Shown: in pieces, positions 19,701 through 28,300 of the stretch
How the letters are laid out: each line of letters starts with the position of its first letter
Position numbering within the stretch: the stretch's first letter is position 1
Origin: Methanomassiliicoccales archaeon
GTDB lineage: Archaea > Thermoplasmatota > Thermoplasmata > Methanomassiliicoccales > UBA472
Length of the DNA: 64,000 bases
Direction of reading: 5' to 3'
Assembly: GCA_026394395.1 (NCBI GenBank)
Contig: JAPKYK010000003.1
Span: 358,501-422,500, forward strand
Notes under the pieces: generated by a model
What the model saw: the letters and a program-made list of their open reading frames with translations, nothing else
Told to the model about the DNA's origin: nothing
Database searches by the model: none
Program-made: the position numbers and the translations under genes

Positions 19701-19792
19701 ACCTTGAAGCCGGAATCAGCAAGATCCAATGAGGTCTGGACGCCGGAAATTCCAGCTCCCACGACCATTACAGCTCCGATAACATCTGCCAT
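16778..19792 (-). CDS. hdrA: Double-module HdrA-type flavin iron-sulfur protein (copy 1)
   Basis: At 1,004 residues it is much longer than methanogen HdrA (~650) and holds two flavin modules. Residues 1-~430 form an FAD domain (VVGAGISGVQTSLDLADSG, FPTNDCSMCIMAPK) with two inserted ferredoxin motifs (CTGCGECAIKC ~106, CIGCGICYEEC ~154). Residues ~450-585 are the HdrA N-terminal domain (RIGVFVCHCGINIGG, ASCTPRTHEPLF). A second FAD domain (GGGLAGMTAALDIALQG ~587) follows. The C-terminal ferredoxin has CNGCGICEPVC (~928) and CMGCGTCVAAC (~964). HdrA proteins bifurcate electrons at FAD between ferredoxin and a disulfide or other acceptor. It is coupled to mvhD copy 1 by a four-base overlap. Confidence 0.93.
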   Translation of the reverse strand: MADVIGAVMVVGAGISGVQTSLDLADSGFKVYLVEKKPSIGGAMAQLDKTFPTNDCSMCIMAPKLVEAGRHRNIKLITNAEVESIDGKPGNFMVKLKKNTLRVDDKKCTGCGECAIKCPVETKDEYNEGLAKRKAIFVMYPQAVPLVYSIDKNICIGCGICYEECKAKAVVYDKKDESMDIQVGAVVLCPGFDEFNAKLKREYGYGEFKNVVTSIEFERILSSTGPYFGTVLRPSDGEVPQKVAFIQCVGSRDEKVGNTYCSSVCCMYSIKEAIIAGEHTAGLKPTIFFMDVRAVGKEFEDYVKRAEGEYGIKMHRGTRIASVDEVEGNNLLLRYSEGGNVKAEEFDMVVLAVGLKPPQDAGKLAERLGIKLNKHGFCDTSIYDPLSTSRPGIFVSGAFAAPKDIPTSVAEASGVASKAGTIIATARNTLVTKEDYPKELEVLGQEPRIGVFVCHCGINIGGIVDVPSVVEYVKTLPNVVYSEDNKYTCSADTQERIKKMIKEHNLNRVVVASCTPRTHEPLFQNTIREAGLNPFLFELANIRDQCSWIHMHEPEKATVKAKDLTRMAVAKSRFLEPLTKAQLNVNHTATVIGGGLAGMTAALDIALQGFKVDLLEVTGAMGGQMNNLYTDEGGKSPRQFIKDLEAKVRANDKITVHMNTKVEDVSGFVGNFKVKVTGGKEIETGVIVVATGAKPYEPKEYMYGKAKGVVTQNELEKALVEGHVHAKTVVMIQCVGSRNDEAPYCSRVCCAKAVKNAIEIKKKDPKTQVYILHKDIRTYGFRETLYKEAGELGVKFIRFPENKMPEMTMDGSAMKVLVDDTVLNAPVQLSPDLLVLSVGIRPNEDNEELAKMCKVPLSKDKYFLEAHMKLRPVDFATSGIYLAGLAHWPKFIDETIGQASGAAARAMTIISKQYLETQGIIAAVNEMVCNGCGICEPVCEYKAITIVGDPANAEKRKAVINEGLCMGCGTCVAACPSGALEQKGFKNNQILAQIDAALLVGGGK

Positions 19793-20566
19793 TTAAGCAC
19801 CTCCGATCACGATTGCTTTATATTTTGGACTCTTGCCCTCGATATGGTCCAGGGCCAGTAGGTTCTTGGACCTGAGGTTCACCACTTGCTCCAGCGTCTT
19901 GTCGGTGGGGAGACCGGTCATTTGGGCCAATTCCTTCACCGATCGCGCGTTGCCAGTGGTCAACTGTAGGAGAAGGCATTTCTGGTACTCGTCCTCAACC
20001 GCCGTCTCCAACATCTTTTCGTATGCGGCTTCATCCGGGACATCCCCGTACACATTGCCCTTGCCCAGGATCTTGACCTCCTTGCTCGTCAGGACCTTCA
20101 ATCTGAAGAGCTTGGCCGCCTCCACAGCGGCTACAAGTCGGGTGACGAGGTCGGGGTTGGACTTGACCGGGGTCGGGCCCAGATTCTTCACCTTGTTGAC
20201 AAAATCGGTTATGACGTGGGAGTACTTCTCTCCCTCCGAGGCCGAGACCCATTGAAGTTCCAACCGCTCGGGTTCTATGCCCGCTAGCTCGACCAGCTTC
20301 TTGGCCATATTGAACCTCTTCTGGGTATAGTAATTGCCGTTGATGTAGTGGCAGTCACCGATATGGCATCCGGAGACTATCACTCCGTCGATCCCTTCCT
20401 TGAACATCTCCAGCACGATGTGCGGGGACACCCTGGTGCTGCACATTACCCGTATGGCCCTGGTGTTGGTCGGATATTGATATCTGCTAACGCCGGCCAG
20501 ATCGGCGCCGGCATAGGAACACCAGTTACATAGGAAGACTAGTATCTTCGGCTCGAATTCGCTCAT
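19793..20566 (-). CDS. mvhD: MvhD-type iron-sulfur subunit with C-terminal extension (copy 2)
   Basis: Residues 1-~140 are a complete MvhD core (FLCNWCSYAGADLAGVSR, MCSTRVSPHIV, GCHIGDCHYINGN, WVSASEGEK). Residues ~140-257 are an extra domain. Its end (SVKELAQMTGLPTDKTLEQV, then LRSKNLLALDHIEG) reads as a winged-helix fold; the function of the extension is unknown. The stop abuts the ATG of hdrA copy 1, and the start overlaps the hdrA C-half gene by four bases. It probably serves the split HdrA pair upstream. Confidence 0.9.
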   Translation of the reverse strand: MSEFEPKILVFLCNWCSYAGADLAGVSRYQYPTNTRAIRVMCSTRVSPHIVLEMFKEGIDGVIVSGCHIGDCHYINGNYYTQKRFNMAKKLVELAGIEPERLELQWVSASEGEKYSHVITDFVNKVKNLGPTPVKSNPDLVTRLVAAVEAAKLFRLKVLTSKEVKILGKGNVYGDVPDEAAYEKMLETAVEDEYQKCLLLQLTTGNARSVKELAQMTGLPTDKTLEQVVNLRSKNLLALDHIEGKSPKYKAIVIGGA

Positions 20567-22404
20567 CCTTTTACCTCCTGCATGATGGCGGCCTTACCTT
20601 CAGCCAGCAGTTGCTCGTCTGAGTAGTGGTTCATGAAAATGGCGTTCTCCGGACAGCTAGCTCCGCAATTGCCGCAGCCTTTGCAGGCGGCCAACGTCAC
20701 TTCGGCCTTACCTGACTCGTTCTTCCTTATGGCACTGTAGGGACAGATCTCTATGCATGTCCCGCAGCCGCTGCACTTGTCGGGATTGACATAAGAGACC
20801 AAGGCCTCAGGCTGGACGAATCCACGCATCAATGGGATGGATGCCCTTGATGCCGCTGCCATGCCTTGGCAAACCGCTTCAGGTATGTCCGCTGGTCCTT
20901 TGCAGGTTCCGGCCACATAGATACCATCGGTGGCGAAATCCACCGGCCTTAGTTTGACATGCGCTTCCAGGAAGAAGCCTTCCTGCCCCAGAGGTACTTT
21001 GAGCATCTTGGAGATTTTAGAGGCGTCGGACTGGGCGACCAGTGGTGTGGAGAGCACTATCAGGTCCACCGGCATCTTTCTTCGCAGCTGTAAGGTCTCG
21101 TGCCAGTAATCTATTGTTAGCTTCCCGTCCTCCATGCCCACCTGGGGCATGTTCTGAGGCGTGTATCTGACGAAACGGACCTTCTTTTCCCTGGTCTTGT
21201 TGAACATCAGTTCGTGTTCCACACCATAGGACATGATGTCACGGTTGAAGATCACGATATCCATCTTCGGTCCGGCGGAAGCGGACTCTCCCTCTTCCTC
21301 CTCAGCACCGCGCCTTCCCCTCCTACCACGTCTTTTCTCCCCAGCCTCGGCGGGGACGACCTTCTCGGCATGATCCTCCTCAACCTTGCCAGTCTCAGGT
21401 AGGCCCAGAATGTTCCCGTGGTTCTCAGCAAGGTTCAAGGCAGTCTTGATGGCCACATTGCAGCAGATCCTGGAGCAGTAGGATTTGACCTGTCCCCTGG
21501 ACCCCACGCATTGAATGAAGGCAACGCTGCTCATCTTGGGCAATTTCTTGCTCTTTGCCAACTTCTCGAACTCGGTGAGGGTTATCACATTGTCGTACTT
21601 TTTGTAGCCGTAAAGGCCTTCCGGGATGTATTCCTGTGCACCCGATGCCAATACGATGGTTCCCACGGCCTCCTTTTTCAACTTGCCCTTGGTGTCGATG
21701 GTGATCTCGTAGTTCCCTACGAACCCTTCCACATTGACGACCTCCGAATTCGTGAGCACCTGTACGTTCGGGTTGCCCTTCACCCGGTCGATCATGGGCT
21801 TCAGCATCGCATCTGCTTCCTGCCTGCCCTGATAGACGCAGCTCAAGTTCTTGACGAATCCTCCCAGTTCGTTCTGCTTCTCCACTAATGTTACTGGGAA
21901 GCCCTGGTCAGCTATGGCGGCGGCTGCCGATAGGCCTGCAACTCCGCCCCCTATAACTACTGCGGATTGTGTGACTGGGACCTTAATCTCATTCTGACTC
22001 TGCAGAAGGCCCGCCCTGGCCACGCCCATTCTAATGAGGTCCTTGGCCTTCTCCGTAGCCTTATCCTTCTCCTTCATGTGAACCCAGGAGCACTGGTCCC
22101 GGATGTTCACGAAGGTGAATAGATACTTGTTGAGGCCTGCCTCTTCACAGACGCCTTGGAACAAGGGGGCATGCGTCCTGGGGGTGCAGGCCGCAACTAT
22201 TACGCGATTCAGGTTATGCTCCTTGATCGAATCCCTGATGCAACTCAGACCGTCCTCTGCGCAAGTAAACAGATTGCGGGTGGCGAAGACCACATCCGGC
22301 AGGGTTTTGGCATACTCCACTATAGCTGGAACATCTACGAATCCGGCGATGTTCGAGCCACAGTGGCAGACGAATACTCCGATTCGCTTCTCTTCGTCGT
22401 TCAT
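20563..22404 (-). CDS. HdrA C-terminal-half protein (N-domain, FAD, ferredoxin)
   Basis: The 613-residue protein matches the second half of the 1,004-residue HdrA copies. It has the HdrA N-domain (RIGVFVCHCGSNIAG, AACTPRTHAPLFQ), an FAD domain (VIGGGVAGLSAAAAIADQG ~148) and CVGSRGQVKSYCSRICC. The terminal ferredoxin motifs are CSGCGTCIEIC (~538) and CKGCGNCGASC (~571). It contains a unique charged insert of about 45 residues (~332-380) rich in Lys, Arg and Glu. Its start overlaps the stop of the N-half gene by four bases, so the two halves are made together. It probably forms one HdrA unit with that protein and MvhD copy 2. Confidence 0.88.
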   Translation of the reverse strand: MNDEEKRIGVFVCHCGSNIAGFVDVPAIVEYAKTLPDVVFATRNLFTCAEDGLSCIRDSIKEHNLNRVIVAACTPRTHAPLFQGVCEEAGLNKYLFTFVNIRDQCSWVHMKEKDKATEKAKDLIRMGVARAGLLQSQNEIKVPVTQSAVVIGGGVAGLSAAAAIADQGFPVTLVEKQNELGGFVKNLSCVYQGRQEADAMLKPMIDRVKGNPNVQVLTNSEVVNVEGFVGNYEITIDTKGKLKKEAVGTIVLASGAQEYIPEGLYGYKKYDNVITLTEFEKLAKSKKLPKMSSVAFIQCVGSRGQVKSYCSRICCNVAIKTALNLAENHGNILGLPETGKVEEDHAEKVVPAEAGEKRRGRRGRRGAEEEEGESASAGPKMDIVIFNRDIMSYGVEHELMFNKTREKKVRFVRYTPQNMPQVGMEDGKLTIDYWHETLQLRRKMPVDLIVLSTPLVAQSDASKISKMLKVPLGQEGFFLEAHVKLRPVDFATDGIYVAGTCKGPADIPEAVCQGMAAASRASIPLMRGFVQPEALVSYVNPDKCSGCGTCIEICPYSAIRKNESGKAEVTLAACKGCGNCGASCPENAIFMNHYSDEQLLAEGKAAIMQEVKG

Positions 22405-23717
22405 GCGGTTACCTTCCTTTGTATTAGATCTTCGGTTGCTTTAGCCGCCGCGGCCGAGCCTGTGGTCACTGATTCTGGTATGTCCATCGGACCCGCGCAA
22501 TACCCGGCCAAATATACTCCCGGTCGGGATGAGTTGACAGGGTTGAAGGTGTGGTCCTGCACCTTGAAGAACCCGAACTCGTCTAGTTCCACTCCTAAAG
22601 TTTTAGCCAACGGTACGTTCTTATCGGAAGGCACCAGGGAAGTGGCAAGCACCACCATGTCGACCTCCCTCTGTTGCGATTTGCCTCCGATATCGAAAGA
22701 GACTATTGGGTTCCCGCCCTCGGTCTGGCTTTGAACAGTGGCATCGGAGTTGACGTATTCGACGCCGTAGTCCTTCTTCGCCCTTTCCACATACTCGTTG
22801 AATCCTTTGGCGCAGGCCCTCATGTCCTTGTAGAAAATCGTGCACTTTATCCCTTCGATGTGCTCCCTGGCCAACATGGACTCCTTGGTGGAATGCATGC
22901 AGCATACGGAACAGCAGTAGGGATGCCCGGTCTGCAGGTTTCTGGAACCCACACATTGGATATAGGCGATGGTCTTGGGTTCCTTACTGTCCGATCTCCT
23001 CTGGATGTGCCCGTGGGTCGGGCCCGCTGCATTGATGATCCTCTCGTACTGCATGGCGGTGAACACGTTCGGGAACTTCCCGTAGCCGTATTCTGTCGAT
23101 GGCGTGGGGTCCCATACGTCGAACCCGGTGGCCACCACGACCGCGCCCACGTCGAGCTCCATCGTGATGTCCTTCATCTCATAATCGATGGCCTCGCGCT
23201 TGCAGATCTTCTTGCAGACCCCGCATTTGCCCTCCGTGAGGAATTTGCAGTTATTAGGATCAATGACGGCCACCCTTGGAACGGCTTGCATGAAGGGCAT
23301 GTATATCGCTCTCCGGGTGGTCAATCCCTGCTCCCAAGTGTTGGTGAGCCCTTTAGTGGGGCACTTCTCTAGACAATCCCCACATCCGGTGCATTTGTCC
23401 TCAATGACGTATCTCGCCTTCTTGCGGACCTTGGCTTTGAAATCCCCTCTGGAACCCTCCAGCTCCACCAACTCTGACATTGTCAAGACGTTGATATTGG
23501 GATGACCGAAGCAATCGGCCATCTTTGGGGCCAGGATGCAAATCGAACAATCATTGGTAGGAAAGGTCTTGTCCAGCTGGGCCATGCGGCCGCCGATGCT
23601 GGGCTCCTTCTCGACCAAGTAGACAGTTATACCCTTGTCCGCCAGGTCCAAAGAGGCTTGTATGCCTGCCACTCCTCCTCCAATCACTAGTACAGAACTC
23701 ATCATCTTTTCGCCCAT
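22401..23717 (-). CDS. HdrA N-terminal-half protein (FAD domain with inserted ferredoxin)
   Basis: The 438-residue protein corresponds to the first module of the 1,004-residue HdrA copies. It has FAD binding at VLVIGGGVAGIQASLDLADKG, the FPTNDCSICILAPK motif, a ferredoxin motif CTGCGDCLEKC (~111), a second Cys-rich motif (CGVCKKICKREAI) and CVGSRNLQTGHPYCCSVCC. It lacks the HdrA N-domain and the C-terminal ferredoxin. The ATG at 23717 is chosen for the GGAGG nine bases upstream. In position and content it resembles small HdrA-like flavoproteins such as QmoA, but it is closer to the fused copies beside it. Confidence 0.87.
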   Translation of the reverse strand: MGEKMMSSVLVIGGGVAGIQASLDLADKGITVYLVEKEPSIGGRMAQLDKTFPTNDCSICILAPKMADCFGHPNINVLTMSELVELEGSRGDFKAKVRKKARYVIEDKCTGCGDCLEKCPTKGLTNTWEQGLTTRRAIYMPFMQAVPRVAVIDPNNCKFLTEGKCGVCKKICKREAIDYEMKDITMELDVGAVVVATGFDVWDPTPSTEYGYGKFPNVFTAMQYERIINAAGPTHGHIQRRSDSKEPKTIAYIQCVGSRNLQTGHPYCCSVCCMHSTKESMLAREHIEGIKCTIFYKDMRACAKGFNEYVERAKKDYGVEYVNSDATVQSQTEGGNPIVSFDIGGKSQQREVDMVVLATSLVPSDKNVPLAKTLGVELDEFGFFKVQDHTFNPVNSSRPGVYLAGYCAGPMDIPESVTTGSAAAAKATEDLIQRKVTA

Positions 23718-23718
23718 T

Positions 23719-24951
23719 TTATTCGCCTCCCTTAATATTCTCCGTTTTGCTGAGATTCCCAACTACTTGACTTATATTTTGTCCTACGGACATTTTCTCC
23801 GTAGCCCCTTTCAGTTGCTCGGCTATAAAATTATTGAAATCTCTAACGACTAACTCGACGTTCTCGAGTTCCGCAGGCTTCTTTTCCATCGATAGCATGC
23901 AATTGTAGTGAATGAGGCATTTCGGGCAGAAGGTGAGCATTACACCAGTATTCGTACCCTTGGCCTCTATCAGCCTTTCCAGTTGCATTTTTCTGGAGAC
24001 TTCACTGCAACTCGCGAAGGCACTGACTCCGCAACAGATTGCCTTTTCTCTGATGCTGGGCATTTCCACAAGTTCAACGTTCATTGCCTTGAGAAGTTCC
24101 CGAGGCTCATCATAGTAGCCCATGTGCCTTCCCATCCTGCATGAATCGTGATATGTGACCTTCACATTGGACTCCTTGAAATCCAGCTTACCTTGTTCAA
24201 TCAAATCGAGCAGGTATTCAGAAATATGTTTGACCTCGAAGCCCAAGTCCCCTAAAAAGTCCTTATAATCTATGCTGAAAGTTCGGAAGCCCTCAGCACA
24301 GGAGAACACCACGGTCTTTGCTCCCGTCGCCCTTATCGTCTCAACATTCTTTTTCATTAGTTCTTTGAAGACGGCCTCATTACCAGACCATATAAGGTCG
24401 TGACCGCAGCAGACCTCGTCATTGCTGACCACCGGCTCGATTCCTGCGGCATTGAGGATCTTGACCACGCTCGCCGGGACCTTCTTCAGCTCCGCGGCCT
24501 TGTCTTTGAACTGGATACCCAGCTGGTACGTGCACCCTGTGAAGTAATAGACTTCTCCCTTGTCCTTCACCTTCAGATCATCCGTCAGCCAGACCAGCCT
24601 GTTCTGCTTCTGCCCTTTCCCGGTCAGGCGTTGCATCGTATGAATCGCCCCAGCCTCACTGCAGAGCGGAATATTGTCCATTTCGATAGCTTCTGCCCTC
24701 ATCCTCTGGATGAAGCCTGAGAAGTCCACCTTATACGGGCACATGTCATTGCAGATTTCACAGGTGATGCAGGACCAGATGTCCTTATCGGACTTGACCT
24801 CTGCTTCCATGCCCGCCTGAGCCTTGACCACGATTAGTCTTGGCGCGAAGTTGGGGTTCAGCTTCGCCACGGGGCAGAGGCTGGTGCATTTTCCACACTC
24901 TACACAATCAAATGCACCTGCGTCCTCGATGATCGTTTCAATCTTGGTCAT
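23719..24951 (-). CDS. HdrC+HdrB (HdrD/GlpC-like) iron-sulfur protein with CCG domains
   Basis: The 410-residue protein fuses an HdrC-like ferredoxin part to an HdrB-like part with two CCG domains, the HdrD/GlpC layout. The ferredoxin motifs are CVECGKCTSLCPVAK and CITCEICNDMCPYKVD. The first CCG domain (FTGCTYQL, VCCGHDLIW, then FSCAEGFRT) has Gly where a second Cys is expected. The second is complete (YHDSCRMGR, ICCGVSAF, FCPKC). HdrB-type proteins reduce disulfides or similar acceptors at noncubane clusters, so this is the likely output site. It lies between mvhD copy 3 (four-base overlap) and the hdrA N-half gene. Confidence 0.88.
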   Translation of the reverse strand: MTKIETIIEDAGAFDCVECGKCTSLCPVAKLNPNFAPRLIVVKAQAGMEAEVKSDKDIWSCITCEICNDMCPYKVDFSGFIQRMRAEAIEMDNIPLCSEAGAIHTMQRLTGKGQKQNRLVWLTDDLKVKDKGEVYYFTGCTYQLGIQFKDKAAELKKVPASVVKILNAAGIEPVVSNDEVCCGHDLIWSGNEAVFKELMKKNVETIRATGAKTVVFSCAEGFRTFSIDYKDFLGDLGFEVKHISEYLLDLIEQGKLDFKESNVKVTYHDSCRMGRHMGYYDEPRELLKAMNVELVEMPSIREKAICCGVSAFASCSEVSRKMQLERLIEAKGTNTGVMLTFCPKCLIHYNCMLSMEKKPAELENVELVVRDFNNFIAEQLKGATEKMSVGQNISQVVGNLSKTENIKGGE

Positions 24952-25370
24952 TTGGCTCCCCCCATCAGAGGACTTGGGCCTATCGCCTTGAGTTCCTTTA
25001 CGAACTCATGCATGGTCTCGGCGAACTTTCGTCCCTCGGAAGCAGAGATCCATTCCAATCTCAATCTCTTTTTCTCAATCCCCAGGACGTCCAGGAGTTC
25101 GCTCGTCATGGCGACCTTTTCTTGTGCCCTCTCGTTTCCCGAAATGTAGTGACAGCATCCAATGTGACATCCAGCTATGAGCACTCCATCGGCGCCAAGC
25201 TCGAACGCTCTCAATACGAACTCAGGCTCCAGCCTGCCGGTGCACATGACCCTTATGATCCTTGCGTTTGGAGGATATTGCAACCTGCTCACTCCAGCCA
25301 AGTCGGCCCCGGCATAGGAGCACCAATTACAACAGAACGCGACTATCTTCGGTTCCACTTCGGTTATCAC
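24948..25370 (-). CDS. mvhD: MvhD-type iron-sulfur subunit (copy 3)
   Basis: A compact 140-residue MvhD with the standard motifs FCCNWCSYAGADLAGVSR, MCTGRLEPEFVL, GCHIGCCHYISGN and EWISASEG. The start is taken as GTG at 25370, which overlaps the hdrA copy 2 stop as GTGA and has GGAGGCGG before it. An in-frame ATG at 25436 would lie inside hdrA and extend the protein with unrelated residues. The four-base overlaps on both sides indicate translational coupling in hdrA-mvhD-hdrCB. Confidence 0.93.
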   Translation of the reverse strand: MITEVEPKIVAFCCNWCSYAGADLAGVSRLQYPPNARIIRVMCTGRLEPEFVLRAFELGADGVLIAGCHIGCCHYISGNERAQEKVAMTSELLDVLGIEKKRLRLEWISASEGRKFAETMHEFVKELKAIGPSPLMGGAK

Positions 25371-28300
25371 TTTACCGCCTCCACGAGACAGGTCTCGACC
25401 ATTGCAAGAATCTGCTTGTCGGTGAAATTCTGACAACTGATTGCTCCGTTACAGCAAGCCACGGCGCAGGCGCCACAGCCCTTGCACAGCGCTGGATTGA
25501 TTCTTGATTTGAAAACCCCAGGGGCGACCTCCTGCACTGTTGCCGCCGAGAACTTACACACTGCCTCGCATCTGCCACATCCCCTGCACTTGGACTCGTC
25601 CACCGTGCTTACGTGTGCTATGCTTTCCATGACATCCTTGGATATCACCGTCATTGCTCTCGCAGCTGCTCCGGACGCCTGGGCAATACTCTCTTCCATG
25701 AACTTGGGCCAGTGTGCCAGACCAGCCAGGAAGACTCCTTGTTTGGCGAAGTCCACGGGCCTGAGCTTCATATGAGCTTCCAAGAAGAACTTATCCTTGC
25801 TGAGGGGGATTTTGAGTATCCTGGCCAGTTCTATGTTGCCATCTGGCTGTCCGATACCTGTGCTCAGTACCACCACATCGGGATGCAACTGGACTTTTTC
25901 TCCTAGGATAACGTCCTTGACCTGCACACAGAGTGTATTATCGTGTTTCTCCACATGCGGGTATCCTTCCTCAGGGAAACGAATGAATTTCACTCCCATC
26001 TTGCCAGCCATAGTGTAGTAATCTTCTTTGAATCCGTAAGTTCGGATATCCTTGTGGAGAATGTAGACTGCCGTTCCAGGACTTTTCTTCTTGATGTTTA
26101 TCGCGTTCTTGATCGCCGTCGTGCAACAAACCCTGCTGCAGTAAGGAACTTGCTCGTTCCTCGAACCGACGCACTGGATCATGACCACGGTCTTGGCATC
26201 CAGGGGTTTCTCCGCCATACGCTTTGCCAACTCCAGCTGGGTCATGACTCGCTCGTCCTGACCGTACAAGTACTCAGTTGGCTTGTACTCCTCTCCCCCA
26301 GTGGCAACTACAATGGCGCCCGTGTCGATCTCTCCGCTTGGCATCTTGATCTTAAAGTTACCCACGAAACCTGTAATGTCATCAATCTTGGCGCCAAGAT
26401 GGACCGTGATCTTATCGTTCGAAGTCACTTTTGATATTAACTCCTCTGCGATCATTCTGCCTGTCTTTCCGTCTTCCTCCAGGTACAGTCTTTTGGCGTT
26501 CCCACCAAGGGCATCGGATCTCTCCAGAAGATCCACTTTGAAACCTTGGGCAGCGATGTCCAAAGCCGCTGTGAGTCCAGCGATTCCCCCTCCGATGATC
26601 GTTGCGGTATGTCCGACATTGAACTTAGAACGACTCAGAGGGCCGATGAGCCGGGATTTTGCCACGGCCATTCTTACCAGGTCCATAGATTTCTGAGTGG
26701 CCTTCTCCGGTTCGTTTCGGTGCACCCAAGAACAATGGTCCCGGATGTTCGCCATCTCGAACAAATACGGGTTCAGACCCGCTTCCTCGATAGTGCTCTG
26801 GAACAACGGCTCGTGCGTTCTGGGGGTGCAGGAAGCGACTACCACTCTGTTCAAGTTTAGCTCCTTGATCCTCTGCTTAATCCTCTCCTGGAAGTCGGCG
26901 GAACAGGTGTACCTACCTTCCTCCGCATGAACGACATTGGGCAGGGTCTTGGCATATTCCACCACCCTTGGTACGTCGACTGTGGCGAGGATGTTAATAC
27001 CACAATCGCAAACAAAGACGCCGATCCTTGGTTCCTTTCCCTCAACCGATATTTGAGCGATCTCGGTCTTTTTATGGTGGACACGATTCGTGCAAACGTG
27101 TGCTCCTGCCTTGGAAGCGGCGCCCGAAGCTTCAGCGACTGACTGAGGGATGTCCTTCGGGGCACCGAATGTCCCGGTCACATAGACACCCTTCCGGGAA
27201 GTGGCCAAGGGGTTGGAGACGCTGGTCTCCGCGAAGCCGTATTTGTTCAGTTTGATGCCCATGACCTTGGACAGCTCTTGCGCTGAAGCTGGCGGTTTGA
27301 AGCCGACGGACAGCACTACCAAATCGAACTCCTCTGATATCTTCTCCGTGCCGTGAGAGTAGTGGACGATGAGGTTCTTAGTCTCGGGAACCTCCTCGAC
27401 CGAGGCGACCCTGGAGCTGCGCAGCATCCTTATGCCATAATCGTTCTCCGCACTGTTCCGGTAGTCCTCGAACTCCTTGCCGTAGGCGCGAATGTCCATG
27501 AAGAATATGGTGGGCTTAAGGCCTGCGGTGTGCTCGCCGGCGATGATGCTCTGCTTGATGGCGGACATGCAGCAAATACTTGAGCAGTAGTTGTTCCCCA
27601 CTTTCGCGTCCCTCGACCCGACGCATTGCAGGAACGCCACCTTGGCGGGGGTCTTGTTGTCCGACGGTCTGATAATATGTCCCTGGTAGGGACCGGTGGC
27701 CGAGAGAATCCTTTCAAACTCGAGGGAGGTGACGACGTTCTTGTACTCACCGTAGCCGTACTCCTTCTTCAGCTTAGCGTTGAAGACCTCACCGCCCGGA
27801 GCAAGGACGATCGCCCCGACTTGGATCTTCTCTATTGTTTCTTTCTGCTCGAAATCGACCGCGTCCGCCGGGCATACCTTCTTGCAGTTGCCGCATTTTT
27901 TATTTATAAGGTAAAAGCACTTCTTGGCGTCGATGGAATATTTCATCGGCACGGCTTGCGCGTAAGGGACATAAATCGCCTTTCTCTGGACCATGCCTAC
28001 ATCGTACTCGTTGTCTACTTTCGACGGGCATTTCTCGACACACAGCCCACAACCCACGCATCGGTCCTCACGAACATAACGAGGGTTCCTTCTTAATGTG
28101 ACGACGAAGTTGGGCGCCTCCCCCTCGACGGCGATCACATCCGTCAGCGTCATCATCTTAATCATTGGGTTCCTTCCGGCCTCGACAAGCTTAGGAGAAA
28201 GGATGCACAAGGAACAGTCATTCGTCGGGAACGTCTTGTCCAGCTGAGACATGATTCCCCCTATGCTCGCTTTGCTTTCTATTAAATATACCTTAAATCC

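Noticed and set aside
25367..25436. ATG at 25436 as the start of mvhD copy 3
   Set aside because: It would lie inside hdrA; the overlapping GTG with a strong ribosome-binding site is better.
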